Shown here: positions 8,439 through 15,594 of the stretch, one piece after another
Layout: every line of letters begins with the position of its first letter
Numbering within the stretch: position 1 is the stretch's first letter
Source: an uncultured Clostridiaceae bacterium
Lineage (GTDB): Bacteria; Bacillota; Clostridia; Lachnospirales; Lachnospiraceae
NCBI GenBank assembly: GCA_947177415.1
Contig: CAMWUK010000013.1
Location: forward strand, 1 to 55,473
Direction of reading: 5' to 3'
Length of the DNA stretch: 55,473 nt
Translations under genes and position numbers: made by a program
The notes under the pieces: generated by a model
The model's input: only the letters and a program-made list of their open reading frames with translations
Told to the model about the DNA's origin: nothing
The model's database searches: none

Positions 8439-8633
8439 TTAAAATGCCCATGTTCCTGAGATTGCTTTTGTTAACAACTTGGAATAATTCTGCAATCTTA
8501 AAGTATTGCTTGCCGTATCGCTTGTACTGCAATCACATCCCAAAATGCTGCACATTGAATCACAGCTACAACTAGCAAACGCTACCAATGTACCATCCTG
8601 TACACTGTTTTTCTTTCCTAATGTTCTTCCCAT
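8439..8633 (-). CDS. Cys-rich RiPP precursor peptide, ~64 aa
   Basis: Starts MGRTLGKKNSVQDGTLVAF, a leader of the CLI_3235/Clo7bot style (LGKK...V..), then a core with five cysteines, CSCDSMCSILGCDC (pattern C-x-C-x3-C-x4-C-x-C), then a 30-residue Thr/Ser/Leu-rich tail ending TWAF. The second ATG (8633) is chosen because GGAG lies 9 nt upstream; the first ATG (8639) is too close. Substrate of the adjacent radical SAM enzyme. The long tail after the cysteine cluster is notable: it may be part of the product or a follower peptide. Antibacterial or signalling activity is inferred only. Confidence 0.8.
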   Translation of the reverse strand: MGRTLGKKNSVQDGTLVAFASCSCDSMCSILGCDCSTSDTASNTLRLQNYSKLLTKAISGTWAF

Positions 8634-8700
8634 GATCATCTTCTCCTTCCTAGATATATTTATATGATTTACCTAATTATGGTAATTACATATCTAAATG

Positions 8701-9291
8701 TTATAATTTGACAGTCTTTTCCTCATATAATTTTGCAACTTCTTCTTTATGTTGAAATATCTCTTTTAAAAGCAAACCTTCCAAATACTCATCGTCAATC
8801 TTTTTCTGCTGTTGATGTTTCTTTAATCTCTCCTTCTCCCAAAGTTCATTTAATTGATCTTTTTTACACTTTTTTGTATAAAAACTATCTTTATCTTTGG
8901 AATGCATCTCAAACGCAGTTCCTGCCTCTTTTGCATGATCCTGCATATATGAATAACCTGAATACCCATTCTCATCAATGTGTATTAAGGTTCCACCACA
9001 CATCATATTTGAACCACGAGCATCTTCTCTAATGATGTTAATCATTTTGCTTTTAAATTCTTTATCTATCATCATTTTTTCAAAAGCACTATCAGTTATT
9101 TGTATCGAAATATTTGATCCCCACGGCATAGCATCTATCTCTTTCCAAATTTCCTTCTTAAAATTTTCCAATTTCTCAGCCTCTGATATTCCCTGAGTTT
9201 GATTAACACTTGCTATGTTTGATGTAGACTTTTTGGCAAATTTGTGTGTTTGAACAGAAAAATGACCGCCTAATACAGAATTAACATCCAT
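8701..9291 (-). CDS. First gene of RiPP operon, unknown cytosolic protein
   Basis: 196 residues, soluble, no signal peptide. The N-terminus (MDVNSVLGG) is short and polar, then a helical region with ISIQITDSAFEKM around 62-74, a glycine/tyrosine stretch (GYSGYSY) near 110, and a very charged C-terminal helix rich in Lys and Glu. Good AGGAGG site before the ATG. I do not recognise it with certainty; it resembles proteins filed under DUF6033 in Lachnospiraceae. Two other proteins of similar style (302-1186 and 13125-13691) sit near the same box type. Confidence 0.7.
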   Translation of the reverse strand: MDVNSVLGGHFSVQTHKFAKKSTSNIASVNQTQGISEAEKLENFKKEIWKEIDAMPWGSNISIQITDSAFEKMMIDKEFKSKMINIIREDARGSNMMCGGTLIHIDENGYSGYSYMQDHAKEAGTAFEMHSKDKDSFYTKKCKKDQLNELWEKERLKKHQQQKKIDDEYLEGLLLKEIFQHKEEVAKLYEEKTVKL

Positions 9292-9320
9292 ATTATTACC
9301 TCCTTGATATGTATGCTTTA

Positions 9321-9387
9321 ATTTTATATATAATTAAAAAGATTACAATATGCCTTGCAGAAAGTGACCACTTTTTGCAGAAAATGG
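9321..9387 (-). promoter_or_regulatory. LytTR-type promoter (site c) for the RiPP operon
   Basis: GCAGAAA at 9357 and 9377 on the plus strand (20-bp period). -35 TTGTAA (9343-9348), 16 bp, -10 TAAAAT (9321-9326; an overlapping TATAAA is an alternative). It should drive the five genes from 9291 to 5593. Confidence 0.76.
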
Positions 9388-9436
9388 CACAAAAAAACAT
9401 CCTATAATGTCAATCTGACTTATAAGATGCTTTTTA

Positions 9437-10738
9437 TCAATCAGAAATGATAATGGAAAAGTAGAACTCTTGATTATCATCTTTTATAACATATGATCCA
9501 TCATACTTCTCGATAACTTCTATGATATTTCTAATCCCTACTCCGTGTTCCTCTGCCTGTAGCATTTTTGTAGATTTTATTTCTCCATTTTCGTAAAGAA
9601 TGGGATTGTTAAACGTGTTTCTAACCCCTATTTTTATCATGCCGTCTTCATTAACGAACTTCAATTTTAGTATTCTTCTGCTACTGTCGCACTTTTTACA
9701 TGCCTCTATCGCATTATTCATCAGATTCGATAATATTGTAACTATATCCTCATCAGCAATCCTCAACTTCGACAAATCATTTACCCGCAGAACAAAAACA
9801 ATCCCATTTGCTTCTGCTTCCTGATATTTTGTATTTAAAATCGCATTTACAATTACATTATTGGTATCAATGGCATCTAATTCTTTATCTAGTCTGCCAC
9901 ATATTCCCTTTACATACTCTTCTAATTTTACATACTCTTTTTTTTCTAACAAAGATTCCACACATTCGATCTGGTTCTTATATTCATGTGTCCTTTTTTT
10001 CTGTTTGTCAAAATTTTCTGATATTAATTCATATTTTTCTACCTGTCTTTTAGCTTGAAGCTGAAAAATCCTGTTTTCATAAAGTCGTGTTTCCCTTTCC
10101 ACAATATCATTTATTAAATAAAATACTACTATATTCATTCCGATCATGGCAAAAGCACCTATAAATAACAACATAGTCTGCTCTGAAGTTTCTACATGTT
10201 TAATAAAAGAAAGCATAGATGTTATTATTATAATCGTAAATATGGGAAAAATCAGTAATTTCAGCCAGTCTGCATCAACAAGTATTTCAGTAGATTTCTC
10301 TCCTAACTGTTTTTTTATTATAAGAACACACAAAAATACAAGTGCCTTTGCAAGCAGAATGACTAACACATTCTCCAAATTATATTGATTTCCTACCACA
10401 TTACTACCCAACTTCAGCTCGTTATTAATAGCGTATGCCAAATAATCTGTTGATAGCAATATCGCCTGATATAATAATGCCAATATAAATGACTTCCTAA
10501 TACTGACCTTCACATGCCAAAACATAAATAAAGCATATATCGAAGCCACCACAATTTGCTTTAATAAAAAAATATTTGACAATGCACTTGCAACTACAAG
10601 TACGCTGCTTTCTAATAATATTAACTGAGCAATGTTAATCCAGCCTTTGTTTCGTACCTTTCCAAATGTTTCATAGAATATCTTACTACATAACACTTCA
10701 AAAAATAATATTAATATTTCCGACAATAAATCAGACAT
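9437..10738 (-). CDS. agrC: AgrC-like sensor histidine kinase
   Basis: 433 residues: about six N-terminal membrane helices (to ~215), a dimerisation segment with the likely phospho-histidine in KKRTHEYKNQ (~245-255), an N box NLMNNAIEACKK (~337-348) and the G region EHGVGIRNIIE near 398-408, with the GHKL ATPase ending at the C-terminus. This is the peptide-sensing AgrC/HPK10 architecture. It begins immediately after the regulator stop, so agrA and agrC form one operon. The likely ligand is the AgrD product at 4737-4886. Confidence 0.92.
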   Translation of the reverse strand: MSDLLSEILILFFEVLCSKIFYETFGKVRNKGWINIAQLILLESSVLVVASALSNIFLLKQIVVASIYALFMFWHVKVSIRKSFILALLYQAILLSTDYLAYAINNELKLGSNVVGNQYNLENVLVILLAKALVFLCVLIIKKQLGEKSTEILVDADWLKLLIFPIFTIIIITSMLSFIKHVETSEQTMLLFIGAFAMIGMNIVVFYLINDIVERETRLYENRIFQLQAKRQVEKYELISENFDKQKKRTHEYKNQIECVESLLEKKEYVKLEEYVKGICGRLDKELDAIDTNNVIVNAILNTKYQEAEANGIVFVLRVNDLSKLRIADEDIVTILSNLMNNAIEACKKCDSSRRILKLKFVNEDGMIKIGVRNTFNNPILYENGEIKSTKMLQAEEHGVGIRNIIEVIEKYDGSYVIKDDNQEFYFSIIISD

Positions 10739-11464
10739 TTAAACTTCTCCCTGATATGATATAAACTGTTCCTTAACGTATGTATACCTTACTTTTGGTA
10801 TGACCAGTTCAACCCCATTTGTCAATACCACTTTATACCTGACAACATTCTTTATGTACTTAATATTCACAAGATAACTCTGATGTATCCTTATAAACTC
10901 ATTTGCTGCCAGTCTATCTTCCAATGCATTCAGAGTTTCATACATGGTATAAATCTTCATATCATCCTCCATAACATGAAACTCAAGTTTATGCAGATTG
11001 CTTTCGATATACAGTAATCTTTCCAGAGACACTTCTTTTGTACCTTCTTTAAAATCAAATTCCTTTTTTACAACTATATAGTTAAGTTTGTCCATAATGG
11101 CATCCATACATTCACGCACTGTGCTCTGAAAGTTTGCATTGCTCTTTAACAAATACCGAACGGCATCTAAACGATAACCCTCTAAAGAATAATTTACATA
11201 AGCAGTCACAAATACAATAAATACTTCCCTGCTTACTTCTCTGATTTTCTCAGCCACCATGATACCATCAATCTTCTCCATATTGATATCTAAAAACACA
11301 ACAGTATACCGTACTACCTCAATCCCCGATGCTACCAACGCCTCACCAGAGCTATATGTATCTATTTCAAAAACAAGACCTTTTTCCATCATATAACTGG
11401 AAATCAGTTCTTTTAGTTCCTCTGCAAACAAACTTTCATCATCACATATAGCAATCCTGAACAT
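10739..11464 (-). CDS. agrA: AgrA-like LytTR response regulator
   Basis: 241 residues. Receiver domain with the acidic pair in ICDDE (~7-11) and phospho-acceptor Asp in VVFLDINM (~58); C-terminal LytTR DNA-binding domain from about 140, with the family's short beta-rich pattern (FIRIHQSYLVNIKYI). LytTR proteins bind 9-bp direct repeats one to two helical turns apart, matching the eight paired boxes in the island. It is the gene nearest site d, which suggests autoregulation. Confidence 0.93.
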   Translation of the reverse strand: MFRIAICDDESLFAEELKELISSYMMEKGLVFEIDTYSSGEALVASGIEVVRYTVVFLDINMEKIDGIMVAEKIREVSREVFIVFVTAYVNYSLEGYRLDAVRYLLKSNANFQSTVRECMDAIMDKLNYIVVKKEFDFKEGTKEVSLERLLYIESNLHKLEFHVMEDDMKIYTMYETLNALEDRLAANEFIRIHQSYLVNIKYIKNVVRYKVVLTNGVELVIPKVRYTYVKEQFISYQGEV

Positions 11465-11632
11465 CTATTTTAATTCCTCCTTCCCCAGATAATTTTATAA
11501 TAGTCTGTTCTTGATATTCTATACTCCAACTAATCTGTATTTCGACACACTTTGCTAATTCCTTTAATTCTTTCTCTACATTCACAGTGTGAAAAGATAA
11601 TATACATACTTTAATAAGTTTATTTTCCCATA

Positions 11633-11700
11633 TTTTTATGTTCTTTTAGTACATTAGTCAATTAAATTGCAGAAAACGACCATATTATGCAGATTTTGAC
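11633..11700 (-). promoter_or_regulatory. LytTR-type promoter (site d) for agrAC
   Basis: Boxes at 11669 (GCAGAAAACG) and 11689 (GCAGATTTTG, degenerate), 20-bp period. -35 TTGACT (11656-11661), 17 bp, weak -10 TAAAAA (11633-11638). The poorer distal box and -10 suggest a lower-affinity promoter, fitting basal expression of the sensor pair. Confidence 0.65.
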
Positions 11701-11804
11701 ACAAGTACAATATAATATTAGAAATTTCATATTTGCTTTTTCTTATTACTATTATGAAACAATTTTAATTTCTCAATTTGAACCCATTTTAGTCCATTTC
11801 ACAT

Positions 11805-11832
11805 TTGTATTTTTCAGAAAAAGTGTTATACT
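11805..11832 (+). promoter_or_regulatory. Promoter for the alpha-CTD-repeat gene
   Basis: -35 TTGTAT (11805-11810), 16 bp, -10 TATACT (11827-11832), about 50 nt before the 11882 start. Just upstream is AACCCATTTTAGTCC (11781-11795), a motif seen again near 12950; it may be an operator distinct from the TTTCTGC pair. Confidence 0.6.
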
Positions 11833-11881
11833 AAGGTTGTTTCCATTTCAACCCCAAGAATAAAGGAGAAATGATATAGAT

Positions 11882-12640
11882 ATGAAAATTCAAGTCCTAA
11901 ACATTTCTGCCGCCTCCAAGTCAGCCTTGAAAAGTATAGGCTTGATAATGGTTTCAGAACTGGCAGGACAAAACTATATTACTCTGGTGAATAAATCCCC
12001 AAAAAATTTTAACATCGAACCCCTAATTAACGAACTGAATCCTTTAGGCTATCTGCTGCCGCCAAGCAATGAAATATCAGTGTATGATGTACCTATGTCA
12101 AAGTGCCTACAAAACGCTCTTATACGAAATGGTGTAATGTATCTTTCGCAGCTTTCTTCCTACCCCAAAGAAGAAATTCTGCATTTCCGAAACTTAGGAG
12201 AAAAAACAGTCATAGAGTTGGAACAAATCTGTCAGGAGTATAATATTGAAATACGCTCTATACTATCTATCAAAGAATATTTTGATAAATACCAGTTCCC
12301 ATCAAAAATTTACCCTATATTGTTCCAAAAAAATATATCCTGCTTAGATGATTTTAAGCATATAACAGCTCATAACTTATACCCAATATGCAAAGAAGAT
12401 TATTGTCTTACCATGCAGACATATTATATTTTAACGGATAACGGAATTATATTTGACAACTGGCAGGATAAATATATTTTTGAGATTCTGCCAGAAAAAA
12501 ATGCTGCTCTGTTATGGAAAAAGCATAAAATCAGTATGCTTTCACAAATGCCTGCCTGCAATGAATGTACGCTAAAGCAAAGTCTCTCATCTTCAAATTC
12601 GTTTGCTGCAGCAATGAAGGAATTGTTATCAATTGGATAA
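11882..12640 (+). CDS. Protein of four alpha-CTD-like helix-hairpin-helix repeats
   Basis: 252 residues. Residues 68-124 look like an RNA polymerase alpha C-terminal domain: hydrophobic helix, then FRNLGEKTVIELEQI, the helix-hairpin-helix motif that in alpha reads RNLGRKSLxEI. The same outline recurs at about 5-57, 138-189 and 202-251 in more diverged form, so the protein seems built of four tandem modules and nothing else. No polymerase assembly domain is present. Orphan alpha-CTD-like proteins could bind UP-element DNA or sigma/activators, so a transcription accessory role is plausible. AAAGGAG precedes the ATG. A frameshifted relative lies at 14587-14956. Confidence 0.75.
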   Translation: MKIQVLNISAASKSALKSIGLIMVSELAGQNYITLVNKSPKNFNIEPLINELNPLGYLLPPSNEISVYDVPMSKCLQNALIRNGVMYLSQLSSYPKEEILHFRNLGEKTVIELEQICQEYNIEIRSILSIKEYFDKYQFPSKIYPILFQKNISCLDDFKHITAHNLYPICKEDYCLTMQTYYILTDNGIIFDNWQDKYIFEILPEKNAALLWKKHKISMLSQMPACNECTLKQSLSSSNSFAAAMKELLSIG

Positions 12641-12663
12641 ATATGTAAACTATAAAATAAAAT

Positions 12664-12689
12664 GACAGATCACACCGGTCTGATCTGTC
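12664..12689. terminator. Bidirectional terminator
   Basis: Perfect 9-bp stem GACAGATCA / TGATCTGTC with an 8-base loop, followed rightward by GTTCTTATTTT and leftward by ATTTTATTTT. It lies 23 nt after the alpha-CTD-repeat stop and between that gene and the XRE remnant. Confidence 0.8.
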
Positions 12690-12693
12690 GTTC

Positions 12694-12915
12694 TTATTTT
12701 AGCAATTCATCATACGTTGTTTCCAATATGTTTCTGATTACTCTAAGCTATGATGCCTGTTGTATATACTGTATTCCCCTTTCTATCTTCACTAATGCTT
12801 CTCTGGTTATGGGTACATTTTGTAATTGCATCAAATCTACCATTTCAGTCTGCCGTGTCCCTTTTTCTTTTCTGATACGCTTGATATTCTTCCTGATAAA
12901 TATTTTTCCTGTTTT
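12694..12915 (-). pseudogene. XRE-family repressor remnant
   Basis: Read leftward from about 12915, one frame gives IRKNIKRIRKEKGTRQTEMV, then ITREALVKIERGIQYI and, after an in-frame stop, RVIRNILETTYDELLK. This is a small cI/XRE helix-turn-helix protein whose start codon is out of frame and which carries an internal stop near its middle. It ends at a TAA (12694-12696) next to the terminator. It may once have regulated a mobile element. Confidence 0.6.
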
Positions 12916-13032
12916 ATTTTCTGCTCCATGTTATCACCATACTTCTGAACCCATTTCAGTCCTTTTCAAACATTGTATTCAATAAGGTTACTGATAATGG
13001 ACTAATTTTAGTCTATTTTATGTAATTTTCAT

Positions 13033-13095
13033 TGCAGAAAATGACTTCCTATTGCAGAAAATGGCATATGAATGATTTTTAGCGTATGCTATACT
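13033..13095 (+). promoter_or_regulatory. Paired box (site e) and extended -10 for 13125 gene
   Basis: GCAGAAAATG boxes at 13034 and 13054 (20-bp period). Unlike the other sites the pair faces away from the gene it precedes. Rightward there is an extended -10, TGCTATACT (-10 hexamer 13090-13095), without a good -35. Leftward, toward the XRE remnant, no clear -10 follows. The inverted placement may mean repression, or activation from a different face. Confidence 0.55.
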
Positions 13096-13124
13096 TAAAT
13101 AAAAGTATTTAAGGAGGTTTGCAT

Positions 13125-13691
13125 ATGCGTATAGGACAGACAAATATAAATATCTCAAAGCTATTCCCGCAAAGAACGGCTTTTTCTCAATCCAAAACAA
13201 GCACATCATCTGTAAGCAGAGGCGGTTATCATAGGAATACATTAGAAGATTTCTTATCAGGACATCGCAAAAATTCTTATGGTGTTGAGGGGATGTGTGC
13301 TACTAACAATCCCAATGCAAAAAAAATCATTAAAGTATCTGATGAAATGAAACAGCGTGTTTTTAATAGCGTAAAAGATTCTTTTTACAAATATTATGGC
13401 ATGTCAGGCGATAATGCAGCAGACTGGGAAACTTTGGCACGTGCAAAGAACGAATACTATAAAACGCTAAAAGTAAGTGATCGAGTATCTGCAGCATATA
13501 CATTGGGACAACTGGAAAAAGACATTTCAGAAAAAGTTTCTAACGCTATTAAAGAGAAAGTACCCGGATGGACTGTGGGAAAACCCGTTTCACATGATAT
13601 CTTAGATGATATATTTTCCGATAGAATATTGTTCAATTCAAAAATAATTGGATCAAATACAAGCAAGAACCAATTTGACACATTTATCTAA
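13125..13691 (+). CDS. Unknown cytosolic protein, 188 aa
   Basis: Starts MRIGQTNINISKLF with AGGAGG 7 nt before the ATG; an upstream in-frame TTG is ignored. A Ser/Arg-rich N-terminal ~40 residues are followed by a helical body containing MKQRVFNSVKDSFYKYYG (~80-97) and an acidic, serine-containing C-terminus. No signal peptide, membrane helix or catalytic motif. It is one of three such proteins adjoining TTTCTGC pairs in this island. Function unknown. Confidence 0.7.
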   Translation: MRIGQTNINISKLFPQRTAFSQSKTSTSSVSRGGYHRNTLEDFLSGHRKNSYGVEGMCATNNPNAKKIIKVSDEMKQRVFNSVKDSFYKYYGMSGDNAADWETLARAKNEYYKTLKVSDRVSAAYTLGQLEKDISEKVSNAIKEKVPGWTVGKPVSHDILDDIFSDRILFNSKIIGSNTSKNQFDTFI

Positions 13692-13736
13692 CCATTCAGA
13701 AGATTGCCAAGCAAAAAAACAGTATTTAATACTTTT

Positions 13737-13773
13737 AAAGGTGCTACACTCACCCTCTGAGTATAGCACCTTT
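13737..13773. terminator. Terminator between convergent genes
   Basis: AAAGGTGCTA-c-ACTC / GAGT-a-TAGCACCTTT forms a long stem with a short loop, T-rich on both sides. It separates the 13125-13691 gene from the oppositely oriented 13807-14280 gene. Confidence 0.82.
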
Positions 13774-13806
13774 CATTTTGATTGCAGCCATATAAATAAA
13801 CATGAA

Positions 13807-14280
13807 TTAATATGAATAATCTACTCTCATTCGAGCTGTTGCAGTAGCAACCTGACCTACGGACATAATCGAAATCTTCCATTGACCATAAGCCAAACAT
13901 CCATTCAAATCGGTTATCACTATTTCCCCACTTCTTGATACATATCTTTCTGCATATGTACCATCTGGACATTCTACAAAGATATAAAATCCTGAACTTC
14001 CTGAACTAACTGTCACATTCAGTGTAACTTTTGTAACCACTGCATTTCTAGGAATAGAGCCTGATGAAATCGTAAATGGTGCTGACTCTGTACCTTCCCA
14101 TGAGTTCATTCTTCCTGTCTGTCCGGTAAAGTAACCTGTCGTATATGCTACAGCTTCATTATCAACAGTAACCTCCTCAACCACCACATTCTCTGCCGCC
14201 TTTACTTCGGCTACCAAAACCGATATAACAAGCATTGCACAAAGTGCAAAGCAGGTAATCAATGATAATAATTTTTTCAT
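13807..14280 (-). CDS. Predicted secreted protein, 157 aa
   Basis: Signal peptide of about 28 residues ending VKA/AE, then a beta-rich domain with Ser/Gly/Val/Thr alternation and aromatic residues, including VTLNVTVSSGSSGFYIFVEC and GQWKISIMSV. Two cysteines in the mature part (FVEC, NGC) could form a disulfide. No family recognised; the outline is like small extracellular beta-sandwich domains. Monocistronic, controlled by LytTR-type site f. Part of its N-terminal mature region resembles the 79-residue protein at 40-279. Confidence 0.7.
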   Translation of the reverse strand: MKKLLSLITCFALCAMLVISVLVAEVKAAENVVVEEVTVDNEAVAYTTGYFTGQTGRMNSWEGTESAPFTISSGSIPRNAVVTKVTLNVTVSSGSSGFYIFVECPDGTYAERYVSRSGEIVITDLNGCLAYGQWKISIMSVGQVATATARMRVDYSY

Positions 14281-14349
14281 TTCTAAAATACCTCCTTAAA
14301 AGCATTGATAACAAATCCTTGTATATGGCTACAATATATGAACAATTAT

Positions 14350-14416
14350 ATAATAGCAAAGCAGGCAAAAAATTCAATTTCTCTTGCAGAAAACGGTTTA
14401 TTATTGCAGAAAATGG
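14350..14416 (-). promoter_or_regulatory. LytTR-type promoter (site f) for 14280 gene
   Basis: GCAGAAAACGG at 14386 and GCAGAAAATGG at 14406 (20-bp period, the best-matching pair). -35 TTGAAT (14372-14377), 16 bp, -10 TATTAT (14350-14355). Confidence 0.78.
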
Positions 14417-14492
14417 TCATAAAATAAACTCTCTTTCACTATACTGTTTCTATAAAAGCATTAGTTTTCCTCTCCAATGTCGTATATTAACC

Positions 14493-14560
14493 CACTTTCT
14501 GCTAAAAATTGTTATTTTCTGCTTTATGTATTGCTAATTTGTCTTTATTACGAGTAAAAT
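14493..14560 (+). promoter_or_regulatory. LytTR-type promoter (site h), rightward
   Basis: TTTCTGC at 14496-14502 and 14516-14522 (20-bp period) in plus orientation, then -35 TTGCTA (14531-14536) and a weak TAAAAT (14555-14560). The spacing from box to -35 equals that of the leftward sites. It points at the decayed alpha-CTD-like gene, about 95 nt from divergent site f. Confidence 0.65.
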
Positions 14561-14586
14561 GGAATGAATAAATTAGTGAAAAATTA

Positions 14587-14956
14587 TGGATTTTCATATA
14601 GATGATTTAAAAATTTCCGATTGTACTAAAAATATCCTTCATGAACTGGCTTTACTATGGTTTCTGTTCTTGAAGGTTATGACTACATTTCTTTGATGCA
14701 AAAATTCCCCTTTCAACACCACTATTTCTATTCCATTATTCAGGAACTTAATGATGCCGAATATTTACTTCCCCCAGAAAATGCAATATCAATTTATGAT
14801 GTCCCAATATCCCAAAGACTTCTACATATTCTCTACTTATCCAAATTATCTCTATCCTCTACTCCCTTTAATACAATCGCATTTTTGCCCTTTCCGAATC
14901 AAGGCTCTCTGGTGCATCCTCTCTTTCCATCCCCTGCCACGTTCCCCAAAGTTTGA
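14587..14956 (+). pseudogene. Frameshifted alpha-CTD-like gene
   Basis: From the ATG at 14587 the frame gives MDFHIDDLKISDCTKNILHE, then a shift near 14655 is needed to continue as MVSVLEGYDYISLM and EYLLPPENAISIYDVPISQ, clearly matching residues 24-77 of the 11882-12640 protein. Similarity fades after about 14910, within the second repeat, and the frame ends at 14956. So only one and a half of four repeats remain. The rightward LytTR-type promoter h survives upstream, showing that the intact ancestor was probably quorum-regulated. Confidence 0.7.
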
Positions 14957-15193
14957 GGCTATATAATCTCTTCGCTTCGCAGTTTCCATATGCTGCTGTG
15001 ATACCCGCTGGTTGTATTGTGTGTTTACTGCCCCTATCTGGCTTGCCAATGTCGAAATTCGTTTATGTGCCTTACAACAGTTTCCTATTTCCTGACTAAT
15101 ATCCGACTTCTGTTTTCCACTCGCCTGTTGCTGCCAATACTTTAAATTTTCTATCTGATCTGCCCATTTTTTCTGTTCATTCTTACATTTCAC
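14852..15193 (-). CDS. Hypothetical protein, possibly truncated, 113 aa
   Basis: Begins at a GTG overlapping the stop region of the 15183-15461 gene. The first ~80 residues are a plausible helical, Lys/Gln-rich coiled coil. The last ~30 (rich in Arg, Lys and Gly) are read antisense to the decayed alpha-CTD-like gene, so the natural C-terminus was probably lost at a junction near 14910-14956. Not recognised. Confidence 0.4.
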   Translation of the reverse strand: MKCKNEQKKWADQIENLKYWQQQASGKQKSDISQEIGNCCKAHKRISTLASQIGAVNTQYNQRVSQQHMETAKRRDYIASNFGERGRGWKERMHQRALIRKGQKCDCIKGSRG

Positions 15194-15461
15194 AAAGGAG
15201 TTCTTTATATCCTATCACGGCTATTATCTTTTTATGCTCTTTAATAAATGCAATGTTTTTCCCTTCATTCTCTAAATCACATACTGCCATCTTTATATTT
15301 TCCTCTAATTTGCAACCTTGCTCATATCTTTCTGCATGATAACCATTAACAACATATCTCGCATCATTAATTCCATTATGAAAAATATCTTCTAATTGAT
15401 TCAAATCTATTATATTTTTTGATACATAAGAAAAAATATCCAGCACCTTATACTTTTTCAT
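15183..15461 (-). CDS. Hypothetical protein, 92 aa
   Basis: A GGAGG site lies directly before the ATG. Soluble protein with mixed helices and a C-terminal strand pattern (IAFIKEHKKIIAVIGYKELL). No recognised domain. Lies between the secreted-protein gene at 15595-16182 and the damaged 113-residue frame, with which it overlaps. Confidence 0.55.
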   Translation of the reverse strand: MKKYKVLDIFSYVSKNIIDLNQLEDIFHNGINDARYVVNGYHAERYEQGCKLEENIKMAVCDLENEGKNIAFIKEHKKIIAVIGYKELLCEM

Positions 15462-15594
15462 TCAAACCTCCACCAAAGGGAGACTAATACCTTATGATTA
15501 ACCCCCCTGTCATATTAATAACACTGCACATTTTAGCAACAAATAAAAAGCATGTTACTTCTCATATTTTGCATTTCTTTACAGTGCTACTTCT

